A stretch of 64,000 nucleotides of DNA from Heterostelium album PN500. Taxonomy: Eukaryota > Evosea > Eumycetozoa > Acytosteliales > Acytosteliaceae. The notes under the pieces were generated by a model. The model saw nothing but the letters and a program-made list of their open reading frames with translations. It ran no database searches and was not told the origin of the DNA. A program made the position numbers and the translations under genes. Numbering within the stretch: position 1 is the first letter of the stretch; each line of letters starts with the position of its first letter. The stretch is taken from assembly GCF_000004825.1 (NCBI RefSeq), contig NW_008805063.1, forward strand, positions 1,550,857 through 1,614,856, written 5' to 3'. Shown here piece by piece: positions 31,666 through 50,502 of the stretch.

Positions 31666-33681
31666 ATGGATGGAAAAGATCTAAAAAGAAAAAGTACAAC
31701 TGATCTACCAATATCTAGTTTAATGAAGGATGATAATCAAACAGATACAACAGCAGTAAAGAAACAAAAGTCGAATCATCATGATGAAAATGATGTAGTT
31801 GATTTATCTTGTGAAGATCCGACAACAACAGCAATAACAACAACAAATAATAATAATGAAAGTAATAGAGAACAATTTGTAAAAACATTGGTTTTTAGAC
31901 AGAGATATCTGATGCGTTTGATCATGGAGAAAGTCAAGGAGTTGCCCAATATCAGAGGTTTGGCACCGGTTAGATTTAACACCAAAATGCTTAGTGGACT
32001 CAACACTCCATATGTTACACCTGTTGTTATTCCTGAAGACTACAAACTGTCTGGTTTCACTAAATTACCGAATCGACCCATTCCAAAATATGATATCGCT
32101 CAAAATTCAATGAGATACATGGAGATTGATGATATTAGTTGGATGTGTCGCAATAACTACACCGCACTACTTCGTTACAAACTGGAGAGGAATGAACCTC
32201 TCAGACTCACCGATGTTCGGTCAACCTATAAAACGATGGTCACCGACAAACGACTATTCCAACTAATGTATGAGAGGTTCCCAAAGGATTTAAGACGTTC
32301 ACTTCCATATCTTGTAGTACAAAATATCACCCGAGATATGTTGGAGTTCATAATGAATTATTTGGAGCATTACCCTTACGATTATATCCGGGCACTCCTC
32401 ACCTTTATCGAGCACAACAATCTTGAGTTGGTCGAACAGATGCTTACTTTTCAAACTCCAGCGCTCGGCTACCAAGAGTTGGAATTGGTTCAGTCAAGTA
32501 TCAAGTCAGGATTAGCAATGGTGAAACTAATTACACCACGTTTTCGATCTTTGTATATAGAGTACTCTAGCAAAGACGTAATCTTTGTGAATTTATTGGA
32601 GACTCGAGATTTGGAATTGATCGATTATTTCCAATCAAACTTTGGGCTGGTTTTCAATCAAAATATATATAACCATTACTTCTTCAATGTTGCCAAAATA
32701 GCCAATAAAGAGGCAAGCAACCCGGAAACAATTGAAAGAAACGAACAAACCATTGCCAAAGTCATGGAGATTCTTAAGAGCAACAAATCAATTGTTGAGA
32801 CTAATCAACGATTGGCAGAGTTGGAACGATCGAAATATGGAAATGGAGGTGTACCCATCACGGAATCCGATGTTATCAATATGCGTGGATACATGATTCG
32901 ATACTATCCTTTTGTTATGTTGAATAAAGAATGTTTCTTGCCAGAATCGGACGAACAACTTCGCATTGTTGAATTCCTGTTAAGTGAAATGAAGGAAACC
33001 ATCGGTAGAAAAACAATGACTACACTCTTTTATGCAATCTCCAATGGATTGAAACAAATCACCTATTTTATAATCAATAAATTGGAATTCAAAAACATCT
33101 ACCATTTCTTAAATTTAGAATCAGTTACAAACAAATGTATTTCTGCAGCAATTCAAACGAAACAATTTGACATTGTCGAATTGATATTCGAAAAGTGGGG
33201 AAAAATACTCAAAGACAATGAAGTTCTCAAAAGTATTAGAGAATCCAATTCATTCGCAGCACTCCAATTGTTTTTAAAACATTTCCCAAGTGCTATATTG
33301 GACTCTAAATTCCATTGTACCGAAGTTGGCTACGTGTTGGACAATCTTCAAGCCGAGGAACTTGGAATCAAATGTGACAACATCGATAACAATCTCGACT
33401 TTGCAAGATGTGGAGAGAACGGACTTGCAGTTATCATCATCGCCTATCTCAATTTCAGAAAAGATAAATTCAATTCCAATAATTTAGAAATTGCACTTTA
33501 TACTGCTGCTCAGTTTAACCAACTGGCATTCCTCCAAGAGGTTCACAAGCTGATGCCCGACTACCGATTCAAAATGACTAAACACATGCGTGGTGTCCAA
33601 GGAAAGAATAAATCAGCCGTCGAATATTTCAATGACACATTTAAATTAAAAACAACAAAGCCAACAAAGAAGAAGAAATAA
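31666..33681 (+). CDS. Subfamily A copy 6: F-box-like/ankyrin-like orphan protein
   Basis: One exon, 671 residues, MDGKDLKRKSTTDLPISSLM. The head reads SNREQFVKTLVFRQRYLMRL, followed by DYKLSGFTKLPNRP, RYMEIDDISWMCRNNYTALL, a helical-repeat body with SKYGNGGVPITESDV and FLPESDEQLRIVEFLL, AIQTKQFDIVELIFEKWGK, LQAEELGIKCDNIDNNLDF and a basic end (KPTKKKK). It is the partner of B copy 2, whose stop is 94 nt downstream on the other strand. This A(+)/B(-) pair mirrors 22008-26076 and defines the repeating unit. Function unknown. Confidence 0.88.
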   Translation: MDGKDLKRKSTTDLPISSLMKDDNQTDTTAVKKQKSNHHDENDVVDLSCEDPTTTAITTTNNNNESNREQFVKTLVFRQRYLMRLIMEKVKELPNIRGLAPVRFNTKMLSGLNTPYVTPVVIPEDYKLSGFTKLPNRPIPKYDIAQNSMRYMEIDDISWMCRNNYTALLRYKLERNEPLRLTDVRSTYKTMVTDKRLFQLMYERFPKDLRRSLPYLVVQNITRDMLEFIMNYLEHYPYDYIRALLTFIEHNNLELVEQMLTFQTPALGYQELELVQSSIKSGLAMVKLITPRFRSLYIEYSSKDVIFVNLLETRDLELIDYFQSNFGLVFNQNIYNHYFFNVAKIANKEASNPETIERNEQTIAKVMEILKSNKSIVETNQRLAELERSKYGNGGVPITESDVINMRGYMIRYYPFVMLNKECFLPESDEQLRIVEFLLSEMKETIGRKTMTTLFYAISNGLKQITYFIINKLEFKNIYHFLNLESVTNKCISAAIQTKQFDIVELIFEKWGKILKDNEVLKSIRESNSFAALQLFLKHFPSAILDSKFHCTEVGYVLDNLQAEELGIKCDNIDNNLDFARCGENGLAVIIIAYLNFRKDKFNSNNLEIALYTAAQFNQLAFLQEVHKLMPDYRFKMTKHMRGVQGKNKSAVEYFNDTFKLKTTKPTKKKK

Positions 33682-33774
33682 ATAAAATCAATCATTCCAT
33701 TGCATTCTATTTTGCAATTTTATATTACAATTTATTAAATATAGTTTACAATTTATTTTATAGATTTACTCCTC

Positions 33775-35784
33775 CTATGTTTCTTGTTTTAAATCTGCTT
33801 TTGGTTTTAATTCTTTAACGTAGTAATTGTAGCACTCTCTTGTGCTGTAGCTATTCAATGATTTCTCTGATCTCTTATCGATTTCAAAGACGAAATCTGG
33901 CAACAGCTTTTTGATTTCCATGAGAAAATCCAATTGACGACCCTTTATTGCACCATGACACGACGATGCTATCATGTTGCCATCGTATTCATCTTCGTAG
34001 TACTCAAGGTAGAGCTTAACAAGTGAAATCTTTCCAGTTCCTCCAACTTCAAAGAAATCCATGTAGTTCTCTATACTGTCGTAGTCCAATCCTGCTTCCT
34101 TTGCCTTTTGGTTCTCAACGATATAACTTATTTTCGAGGGAACAATGTGATCTTTAAACTTTAACTGCGGTCCAAAATGTTTGAGATATATTTTGAGAGC
34201 TGGATACAAAGATTTCGTTCTAATCGCAGAGAGCATGTATTTCGCCAACGCTTTGACTTTCGATGCTTCTCCTTTCGCCTCTGCAATAGTAAACTTTACA
34301 ATCTGTTCAAAGATATCGAGATGATGACAATCCAATGCTATCTTTACGCAGTTTTTATAGCTGGCAGTACGGCTTGTTAGATTCTCGAGGAGAAACGCCA
34401 AGATCGCTGGTAAACGGTTGCCAATTGCATAGCGAAGAGTGGGGATAAGCAATGTTTCTTTCATATGCTTGTGGAGATATTGCACAATTGGAAGTTGACT
34501 ATCGTTCTCTGGATAGAACGATTCCTGTTGTATTAGAACAAATGGATAATGACGAATCATGTAGGCATCCATGTCTTCTTTCTCGTTGATTGCCACACCA
34601 CCATTGCCATATTTCGCCATCTCTAATTCCATGAATCTCTGATTGGTCTCTACATAAGGTCTGTTCATTATCCCCTTTAACTTCTCTTTGAATTCCTCTG
34701 GCTTTACAGTGGATTGTCCACCTGAAACTCTGTATTTATCCAATACATCCTGGTGAATGTTCAATGAAAACTCCTGGTGGAACCAACTCAGCAGGTCCAA
34801 ATCTCCGATCTCCAACAACTTTGCCAGCACTTCTTTGTCTTGTGAAAACGATCTTACGACATTTGAATATCTAGCGGCAATGTCAACGAGTGTACTCTTT
34901 CCCATTTCGATGGCGACCAACAGAGCAGCCAAAGCATCGTTAGAATCCATATGGTTGAAGTGTAAACTAGAAAGAAGCTCTAGTCTTCGGTATTTTAACA
35001 CGGATTTGGTGTGTGAGTAATGAGTGGTACTCGCTAGTACCCTATTGATAATTGCAGGGTGTGCACCGATTTCAAAGCATAGATCCAAAGTGATGGAACC
35101 ACGTTGATCGAAAGTGTGACCAAACTTGGTATAGAGCAAATCAAAGAGTTCCGGTTGGTTGGAAAGTACTCTGATGAATTGTCTGGCATTGCGCACTGGG
35201 CTGAATGTGAGATTTCCGCCTCTCTTGAGTTTGTCAAGTAACACACCCAAATTACCGTTGATAACCATCTGGTAGGCATCCACCATTTCATCGTAACCGA
35301 GATATTGAACATTGTAACTCTTGATCATCGATAAAGGATGATAATAATAACCGTGACCATCTAACTTGTATTTCGGTGGAAACACAGGTTTTGAGAAGAT
35401 TTCCTCGGAAGATTGGACATCATTGTTTGTTTCTCCTCCTTCTTCTTCTGCTTGTTCTTGTTCTTGTTCCTCTTCCAAAACTTCTGATTTTCTTTTTTTC
35501 GAACTTGGTTGATCTTCATCCTCTTCTTCTACTTCTTTTTCTTTTCCTTCTTCTTCATTTTCTTCATTGTCTACTTGATCTTCTTCATCTAACATTTCAA
35601 CATCTTCTTGATGATCTTTCTCTTTGATATCATATTTATTCTTTCTTGTAAAGTTTACAGGCACCAAAGATCGTTGGTAACCTCTGTAATCCTTAACTTT
35701 TGATAATATAAATAATAATAGTTTTTCATCTTTTAAAACTGTTGATATGATACTGCTATCTCTATTTTCATTTTTTGCACTCAT
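33775..35784 (-). CDS. Subfamily B copy 2: acidic-linker relative of subfamily A
   Basis: ATG 35784 (MSAKNENRDSSIISTVLKDE) is chosen because B copy 1 starts identically there; an in-frame upstream extension to 35832 is only a run of hydrophobic AT-rich codons. About 669 residues. Helical head LLLFILSKVKDYRGYQRSLV, long Glu/Asp/Gln-rich linker with KKRKSEVLEEEQ, FPPKYKLDGHGYYYHP, helical-repeat body with AKYGNGGVAINEKED and AYMIRHYPFVLIQ, and C-terminal LDFLMEIKKLLPDFVFEIDK. It is strongly similar to B copy 1 throughout, with divergence concentrated in the region DKLKRGGNLTFSP to SNDALAALL. Role unknown. Confidence 0.86.
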   Translation of the reverse strand: MSAKNENRDSSIISTVLKDEKLLLFILSKVKDYRGYQRSLVPVNFTRKNKYDIKEKDHQEDVEMLDEEDQVDNEENEEEGKEKEVEEEDEDQPSSKKRKSEVLEEEQEQEQAEEEGGETNNDVQSSEEIFSKPVFPPKYKLDGHGYYYHPLSMIKSYNVQYLGYDEMVDAYQMVINGNLGVLLDKLKRGGNLTFSPVRNARQFIRVLSNQPELFDLLYTKFGHTFDQRGSITLDLCFEIGAHPAIINRVLASTTHYSHTKSVLKYRRLELLSSLHFNHMDSNDALAALLVAIEMGKSTLVDIAARYSNVVRSFSQDKEVLAKLLEIGDLDLLSWFHQEFSLNIHQDVLDKYRVSGGQSTVKPEEFKEKLKGIMNRPYVETNQRFMELEMAKYGNGGVAINEKEDMDAYMIRHYPFVLIQQESFYPENDSQLPIVQYLHKHMKETLLIPTLRYAIGNRLPAILAFLLENLTSRTASYKNCVKIALDCHHLDIFEQIVKFTIAEAKGEASKVKALAKYMLSAIRTKSLYPALKIYLKHFGPQLKFKDHIVPSKISYIVENQKAKEAGLDYDSIENYMDFFEVGGTGKISLVKLYLEYYEDEYDGNMIASSCHGAIKGRQLDFLMEIKKLLPDFVFEIDKRSEKSLNSYSTRECYNYYVKELKPKADLKQET

Positions 35785-38700
35785 TCTATATTTATTAATA
35801 ATAAATAACAAATAAATATTAATTATTAACACACAAATAAAAAAACAAAATTCACAAAGAGATTAGATTATTTAGGAGTAAGATTGGTGCTGTGTCTCTA
35901 TCTATGGTTCACAGCCCACTCTGATTACTTAGAAAAAAAAAAAAAGAAATTAAAAAAAAAATCAATTTTTTTTTTTAAATAACCGACGTCACAATAATAA
36001 TTGTTATTCTTGTGACATTATTATCTGTTTTAGATAAATAGTGCTATGCTATTAATCAAAATAATAGTTATACTTATACAGAAAACAAAAAAAAATGAAA
36101 TTAAAAAAAAAAAATGATTTGAATTTTATTTGATTAATGATTTAAATAATAAAAATATATATATTTTTTCATTGTTATACATTAGACCCAATAAGAAACC
36201 CAATCGCTAATTTAGGAAAAAGGAAATTTTAAGATTGATTTTGAATCGGTTGCAAAAAACCAAAAATAATCAGAAATTAGGGGAGTAATGACCAACAGTT
36301 TTAAAAAAAAAAAAAAAAAAAAATTAATTTCAAAAAACCAAATAATCGAAAGATCAAATCGAGATCCTCTTTTGGAACTAAAAAAAAAAAAAGCAAAAAC
36401 CAATGAATGATGATATTAAACAATCACCCCAAAACAATAACGCCACCAGGTTATTCAAATAGTTTTTAAAATGTGTTTAACTTTTTAATTTTGTTGGCTC
36501 GGTCACCTCACAACCATTATATCTATCTATTTTTTACATTTATCGTTTCATCTTACAGCTGTGGCTTACAGATGATTATATCAAAAGAAGTTTCTTTTTA
36601 ATTTTATTTTATAATTATTATTCAACAACAAAAAACAACCTCCAACAACCAATCAAACCAACGACAAATTAGAACTAAACTCTCTTTTTACTAATTTTAT
36701 TTTATTGTTTTTTCACACAAACTAAATATATAACAACAAAACAAAACAAACACATCATCATCACCATTCATCTACCTCATAATCAAACCAACGCCTACAC
36801 ACAGATTTACTTCTCCCGCTTTTTCTCATCATACCACAACTCAATTAATCAACTCAGAAAAAAGCAAAGCTACAACTAAATTTTGTTTTGGAAAAAAAAA
36901 AGAGAAAGATAAAGCAATATTTTCGTCCTTTGTAAAAATAATAATAAGGAAAATTAAAAACAGTTAACCAATAGCCTTTGTATTAGTAGTAGTAATAATA
37001 AATAATAATATTAGTAACAATAATTTTATTAGTAAAAGTCGAAAATTTATATAATTATATATATTAACCAACCAACCAACCAAAAGATTAGTAAATTTGA
37101 TTTGGAATAAGCATCACATAGCAAGCAGCATCGCAAGCAGCAATCATTGTATTATATCATCATATTATAAAAAAATCGATAGCAAAAGTGGAATATTTAG
37201 CAATCAGCATTTGCAATAAAAATAACACGCACAAACATCAATATAGTCCTCAAACACAGATTTATCTATTTAACCAATAAACCAAAAAAAAAAAACAACA
37301 AAAATCAAATCAATCTCTTTTCGACAAATAGCAAAGAAAACAACAGCAGCTACAGCAACAACAGAAAAAACTTTGAATTGGATAGCAACGCAACAACTCA
37401 TATATAAATATCATATAAATGTAAGTGGTCTTATTAAAGTGACCAAACCAACCAACCAACCTATAGTTACCTACCACCACACCATACACACACACTCTCA
37501 CTATCACACCAATTTATATTTTCGTATTTATTATTTGTGATGTATGATCTTGTGTGAATTTGATTACATATGAATTGGATATGGATAGTACTATATACAT
37601 AAATAAATATGTTATCAACCATGATCATTCGATAATTTTTATATTTTTTCCAAATATGTCCAATCAGAAAAAAAAAAGTTACTAAAAATGACATTGTGGA
37701 AATTGGAAATCTTTGTTTTTTTTTAGTTAGGGTAGGGTGGATAATAACCACTAAAATTGATGTACAATCACATCTTTAGTTAACACCAGCACCAACAGTA
37801 TCATAACCACCATTTTCATACAACCACAAAATATATATATAAAATGGTGGATGTCTGTCCGAAAATAGAATAGATTAATATTTAAGAGTGAACAGTGAAA
37901 CAAAACAACATTTATATATATATATGTTCAACTGCTTTGAATTTAATCAATTATTCATCAATCTTTTAACTATCATAGTATAGTAGTGTATTTGTTTGGT
38001 TTCCTTTTTGTTTGTTTGTTTGTTTGTTGATTAATAAAATATTTCACTATTTTGTTTGAAACAATAGAGATATTATATATATTTATTATCTTCATAGAAT
38101 CAGAAAGTTCACATAAAGTATACTTTTTCATACTTTGTTTGTTTTTGTTACCAAATAAAAACTTGGCTCATTAGAATTCCAATCTAAACACCAACCAATA
38201 CAAGATTACAAATTTCAATCAAATAAAAAACAACTAAAAACGATTGCTCAGTACTTACTTCACCACACTTTACTTTTCAACAAATAAATATCAACCATCA
38301 TCAGCTCAACTGTTAACCAACCATCATTCTCAACATCATCATCACACTATCAATCATATTTAAAACAACAACAATAACAATAACAACTTATCTTGGTTCA
38401 GCTCAGCTCACTACATCACAAACACAACTTAAAGTAGTTGACAATTCATTGTTTTAAATTATATAAATCAACTTGACTCCAATATTGTTAAACCTTTTCT
38501 CATTATATATAAATATTTTCATCTATTGGCTCACTAAGAAGAAAATCAATAACAACAACAATATATGATCATTACAATTTTAATTTCCAGCATTTACAGT
38601 TCATTCATTTACAACTAAATTTTATATTGTCCAATGTTTATAATTTTTATCATTCTAAATCTTAAAAAATTATAAACCATTTATTTTATTACCAATAAAG

Positions 38701-39497
38701 TAATAAAAAACTTACACTCCCACTAACACACAACCAAAATAAATATAAATAAAAAACACACAAACACAACATCACACAATCACAAATATCAAAAATAATT
38801 TTATACATATATATACAAAAAGAAAGAAAGAAATAACCATCAACTCAACTAAACACAACACAAACACGAGTACAAACACACAAACACAAAACAAAACAAA
38901 TATTATAACTATAACTATCAATTGATTATAAATCTTAATTAAATATCAAATATTTTAAATCAGTAACAACACAACACAACAATAATAACAACACGATCAA
39001 CAGTCAACTACAGAATCTGATTCAAATTTGGAGCAATAATAATAATAAACGATAAACAATAACAATTTCAACAACAATATTCTAACCTCACTCCATTATA
39101 TTCTCGCCCACATTCACATGTTACATACATAAAATACCAAAACCAAACCATCCACTTTATTTCTTTAATTGATTTTCATTTTTTTTAAAATTAATCAAAG
39201 GAAATATTTTTTATATTTCCATTTCCATTTCCATTTCCAATTTCCAAATTTAATAAATAGTATATTGTTATTATTATTATTATTATCATCATCCAAACAT
39301 TTTTTATAAATAATTATAGTACAACATTTATATCTTTACCCATTATATTTCAATATTTTTAAATAATTACTTTATTTGATCAATTAACAATTATAATAAT
39401 AATAATAATTAATATTAATTAATCATTTTCTATTTTTTAAAAATTGTTTGTGTGTGTAATTAATTACATTACACCCACTGTCTTTTGCCGATCGAAA
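35785..39497. other. 3.7-kb gene-free, A/C-skewed region
   Basis: No supportable exon. From about 36620 to 39300 the plus strand is A/C rich (CAACAA, ACCAACC and CACAAACAC words; ACCAACCAACCAACCAA near 37070), like 3267-7895. A near-perfect 13-bp-arm hairpin lies at 35988-36016 (GTCACAATAATAA, loop TTG, TTATTCTTGTGAC). T-rich tracts flank both ends. It likely includes the control region, and perhaps a long or spliced leader, of the ArfGAP gene that follows. Confidence 0.5.
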
Positions 39498-42075
39498 ATG
39501 AAATTACATAAAAGAGCAGTCTCCACTCCATATAATTATAGTCAGCATAATTATCAATACAATATGTCACCACCTCCAACACACTCCAACAGTAGTTTGG
39601 AACTACTCGAAGGCATAAAGGCACAAATCAACAAGCGAAACAGTTTGAATTCAAGTCTGACATCGATACCCAATCCACTGTTGTCTGGCAGCACCTCAAT
39701 GCATCCTCTTTCACACTCTGCAGAATTGCTAAAACCACAACAATCGACAACACCCAACAGTCATAGTCATCTCAGCAATAGCAGCACTGGCAATAGTCCA
39801 TATACATCACCACCACCTTCACCACCAAAGACAGAACACCACAAGAGAAAATCAATACTTTTATCACTACCTCAACTGGGCAGTGGTAGCAATAGTAATA
39901 ATAGTAATAATAGTAGCGACTCAAAATCAAAAAGTAAATCATCATTATCAATCTCATCATCATCATCATCACACTCCTCCTCATCATCGAATAATAGCGC
40001 ACCCACTCTCACAGTCAAATCTGATGACTTGAACAATGCAAGAAAAAACCTTAGAAAGAGTGTAATTGTTACAAAGAAAGCATTAGTTGTCAAACCATCC
40101 AATGAAGGTAATTATAAATCATTCCAATCATCATTCATTCAATTTATCTGTTTATCTTTTCTCTATCTCTTTATCTTTTAATTTAATTTTTATCCAATAT
40201 TATTTTATAATTTTCCAAAATTTCCAAAATCTTTTTTTCTCTCTCTTTCTTTATTTTCTGTACTATAATCATTTCCATATCAATTCTATTATCAATCAAT
40301 CAATCAATCTATCTTTAATTAATATTTTTATTTATAATTTTATTAATGTAATTTTATTTTTAATATAATAATAAAAAATAAAATAAAATAATAATTTAAA
40401 AATCATGATTCAATATCCAGATGTTGGAATTTCAATGGAAGCACCAGAGAAACGTGGAAATCTATATATTTTGAAATCAGACGTCGCATATGCACCGTTG
40501 GCATCGAATCCCGAACTTTGGAATCAACGTTATTGTTTGTTGCGCGAAGGTTGTTTATATATTTATACGAGTTATACCGACGACAAGGAAATCGAAATAC
40601 TCTCACTGGACAAGGGTATCGTCAGAGAGAAAGATGTAAAAGATAGCTGCTTCCAATTGATTGCCAAACTGGTAGTTCAACCTCCACTCACTGAAAACAC
40701 TCAGGTCTGCCGATATCTATCGACCACAAACACCGAAGAATTCGATTATTTCTCATGGATTGTATCTCTGAGAGGTAGTATATTCTTTTTACGTTCACTA
40801 AATAGTTCTTCAACTTTGGTAAGCAAAGATTATTAAAATTGAATCAAGTCAACAATAACTAACTAACTAACTATAATATATCATTCATATTAATAGAAAA
40901 TACCAAAAGTTAAGAAACAACCAATTCCACCACCATTATTATCGAAATCCAGTACACCAAATACAAGTATGGATAGATTGCCAATTCCAAATATTACAAC
41001 CAGTCCATCTTCATCACCCAATACAACGACGACAACCACTGTAATAACATCCAATTTAAATTCAATGTCATTGAATAGTTCGAATGGAATGAGTCGTCCA
41101 ACTTCACCAATAGGTAGTGCCGACGCTTCAATTACAATCAGTTCGACAGCAGTGGAATCATCGAAAGTTTCAGAAACTAAAGTGTCATCGTCGAAAGAGA
41201 ATAGAAAATCCAGTAAATTGACTACTCCACCTCTGGCAATCTTTGCTTCGACTCCACTCGATGAGGAATTCAATGGAGTGAAGCGTGGCACCTTGAATGT
41301 CCAGGGTGGCAAACTGATTTCCAAGTGGAAGTCGAGATGGGTCGTCTTGAGTTCCGACCAACTCTCGATCTACAAATCGGCCGAGTCCGAAGCAAAGAAG
41401 GAGCAACCGCGTCGCTCCCTCTCGATTATCTTTTGCTCGGCGAAAGTCATCAAGTCGACGAACGACAAATACACGTTCCAGGTGGTCAGCACCAACAAGA
41501 CACTCCACTTTTCCTGTCCATCCGGAAGTGCAATGCTCAGTTGGATAACAGCGATCCAATCGGCACAATCACTAGCAATGGATGTCTATCTACAATATGA
41601 ATTGGCAGGTAGAAATGGCAGCAGCAACAACAACAACAAGCTGAATAAGAACGACGATGTTGAAGATGAAGTTCAAGAGAAATTGGATAGGAATCGTGAG
41701 TATCTCGGAAAGCTGCTGTCGGATTGCCACAATCAGTCGTGCGCAGACTGCGGTGCTGCCGACCCGATTTGGGCATCGATCAATCTCGGCATCTTCATAT
41801 GTATCAATTGCTCGGGAATTCACAGACAGATGGGAGTGCACATCTCCAAGGTGCGTTCCGTGACGATGGATCGTTGGGAACCGTCGGTACTGGAGTTCTT
41901 TGATTTCGAAATGGGCAACTTTAGAGCGAACGCCATATGGGAACACCACATCCCTGCGGACTGCCACAAAATCACATCCAACGTCACCATGGAGGCACGA
42001 GAGAGATTCATCCGTGACAAATATGAACATAAATTATTTATCGACACAACAACTTCTGCGACTGTCATTGTATAA
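39498..42075 (+). CDS. Double-PH-domain ArfGAP
   Basis: Exons 39498-40107, 40421-40818 and 40897-42075 sum in frame to 728 residues. The N-terminal 200 residues are Ser/Asn/Pro-rich with a His-rich Ser run. The first PH domain starts at about 216 ([20 protein letters not shown].. to [11 protein letters not shown]). A Ser/Thr linker follows, then PH domain 2 at about 463-564 ([20 protein letters not shown]). The ArfGAP zinc module follows at about 617: C-X2-C-X16-C-X2-C (CADC..CINC) with the catalytic Arg in GIHRQMG. It should bind phosphoinositide membranes and switch off Arf GTPases. The Asp/Glu-rich [10 protein letters not shown] segment before the finger is typical of the class. Preceded by a 3.7-kb leader-like region. 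Family confident; which Arf is served is unknown. Confidence 0.9.
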
Positions 42076-42642
42076 AACAAACCTATATAAAATAAACTGA
42101 AAAAAAAAAAGATAATAGTAATAATAATATATTTTCATCATAACATAACATAACAATACATAAACATGACTAAATGAAATTTTTATTGTCTTTTTCAAAT
42201 TGTAAACACAATGTTGAAATCCAACATGTTGAAGATGAAGTTGTCTTTGCTTTTGTTGCTATGGAGTATAATATTTAATCAAGTGAAAATTTATAGATTT
42301 TAAATGATCAATCTTAAAAATAAATGTAGAAATAAATATTTGATTTCAATCAATAATAAAGAAGATAATTAAATAACTCTGTAGCTGTTAAATATAATTA
42401 GTCACATACATACATACTTGGGATAAAACAATTTAAAAACACCAAAAAAAAAAAAATTAAAAAAATCTTTGTAAACTTTTTTATTTTTTTTTAAAAAATT
42501 ATTATTTTTTAATAGTTCAACATCATCATTTAATAAATATATTGTTTAACCTTTCAAAACAAATAATACAATATTCTTTTTGTATATTTGTAAATATTCT
42601 AGTTAGTTAATAAGTTTAGTTAGTTTTGTTGTTTGTTTGTGT
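42076..42642. promoter_or_regulatory. smg1: Upstream region of SMG1
   Basis: 567 nt between the ArfGAP stop and the SMG1 start. AT-rich with poly(A)/poly(T) tracts; GTTTCAG immediately before ATG 42652 could be the acceptor of a leader intron. No other feature. Confidence 0.35.
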
Positions 42643-49078
<6,436 letters not shown>

Positions 49079-49276
49079 ATTCATTGCAAGTCAAAGCAAG
49101 TTATAACTGAAACACGTTATCTGCTTTGATTAGTATTGTTTAATTAAATATCCAACAATCAAAGAAGAAAGTTGGTCTCAAATCATCATCAACAAAAAAA
49201 TGGGAATCCAAATTATTATCCATCATTTAATAGATTCTCTATTTTTCTTTCTTTCTTTATTATCTATCAATCTATC
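49079..49276. terminator. Convergent 3' region between SMG1 and RTRAF homologue
   Basis: 198 nt between two tail-to-tail genes. AT-rich; it must serve as the 3' untranslated and termination region for both. No specific signal identified. Confidence 0.3.
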
Positions 49277-50502
49277 TTATCTACCAACAACACCAAGTTT
49301 GAAATTTGTCTGTGGATCTGCAGAGTAATTTTGAACTATAGCTATAAAATAGATAATAATAATAAAATAATAATTAAATATATGTTAGAAAATAAAATAC
49401 ATATATTGAATTTGTCCTACAACAAACATGTGTTGAATATTATAATATTAACAATAGACATACCTAAAACTTGATTAATCTTTGATTGAATTTCTCTTAG
49501 ATCTGAAACGTAGAGTAATCTCAAGATGGTAGCTACTGAATTCATCTTTTCATTTTGTAGATCGAAACCAAGTGGATAGATATTATTGTTTACAATTTCA
49601 GTGTTGATCGTTTTGATATATTCTTTATCTTCGGTTGTAGCTTTCGTTGTGTTTGTGATAGTTGTGGTTGTAGTGGTGGTTGTGGTGGTTTTAGTTGTAG
49701 GTACACCTGAAGTCGATGATTTTAGATTACCAACAATGTTTGATGTGAATTTTCTCTCTGCAATTCTTACAATAGCCTATATTATATTTATAAATAAACA
49801 GTTATTCATCAAAGAAAGAAAGAATATTAAATATAGGCATAATCTTACATGTAACATTTGAGTTAAACTATCACTGATTGGTATATTAAAAAGAGTTGCT
49901 AATTTAATGATTGCTGCTTTTAGATCCTCTGGTGTACTATCGAAACTCAATAACTGTAACTTTAACTTTTGTAGACATTTATATTTAGTTTCGTGTATCT
50001 GATCGGCTGTTAATAAGTATAATCAGTCAGATTAGTATTTGAATGAATGAAATCAATTAGAAATGTCAAAGACTTACAATTATCTTTGTAGGAAGATTTG
50101 ATTGCCAATGTAGTTAGCCATTCTAATGCTTGTTGTTTTTGTTCTAAAATTAATAAATTATCTATTTTAAGTGTACAATGATTCTCATTCAAGTACTATA
50201 ATCAGGTATAATAGAAACTGTTAGTTCATCATATCATCAATACAACCACTAATTGAATTGTAAATGAAAGATTATTTTACTTTTTTAAATGAATCTTCCC
50301 AAGTATCGGTAACAGATACTAATTGTAGATCTAAAGTAGATTCCTCTCCAACTGATGATGATGATTTAGATAGATATGTTTCTAATAGATAAATTACTAC
50401 ATTGATAAATTCTTCTCTCTCTTCTAAATTGATATATTGTGGCTTTGGGTACTTTAGAATAGTTAATCGCTTCGACAATAAATCTGGTAATGTAGTAGAC
50501 AT
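49277..50502 (-). CDS. RTRAF: RTRAF/hCLE (C14orf166) homologue, RNA-transcription/translation factor
   Basis: Five exons on the minus strand, 50281-50502, 50078-50195, 49849-50006, 49464-49776 and 49277-49341, sum to 291 residues in perfect frame. The family pattern is clear: [20 protein letters not shown] at the start; [62 protein letters not shown] then [15 protein letters not shown], and the hallmark end [11 protein letters not shown]. The animal protein belongs to the tRNA-ligase complex and travels with capped RNA and RNA polymerase II. A Thr tract ([18 protein letters not shown]) interrupts the middle, a typical dictyostelid insertion. Identification rests on these motifs; function in this organism is inferred. 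Confidence 0.9.

Noticed and set aside
49586-49861. Val-rich plus-strand frame
   Set aside because: Antisense of the Thr tract and splice junction in the RTRAF homologue.
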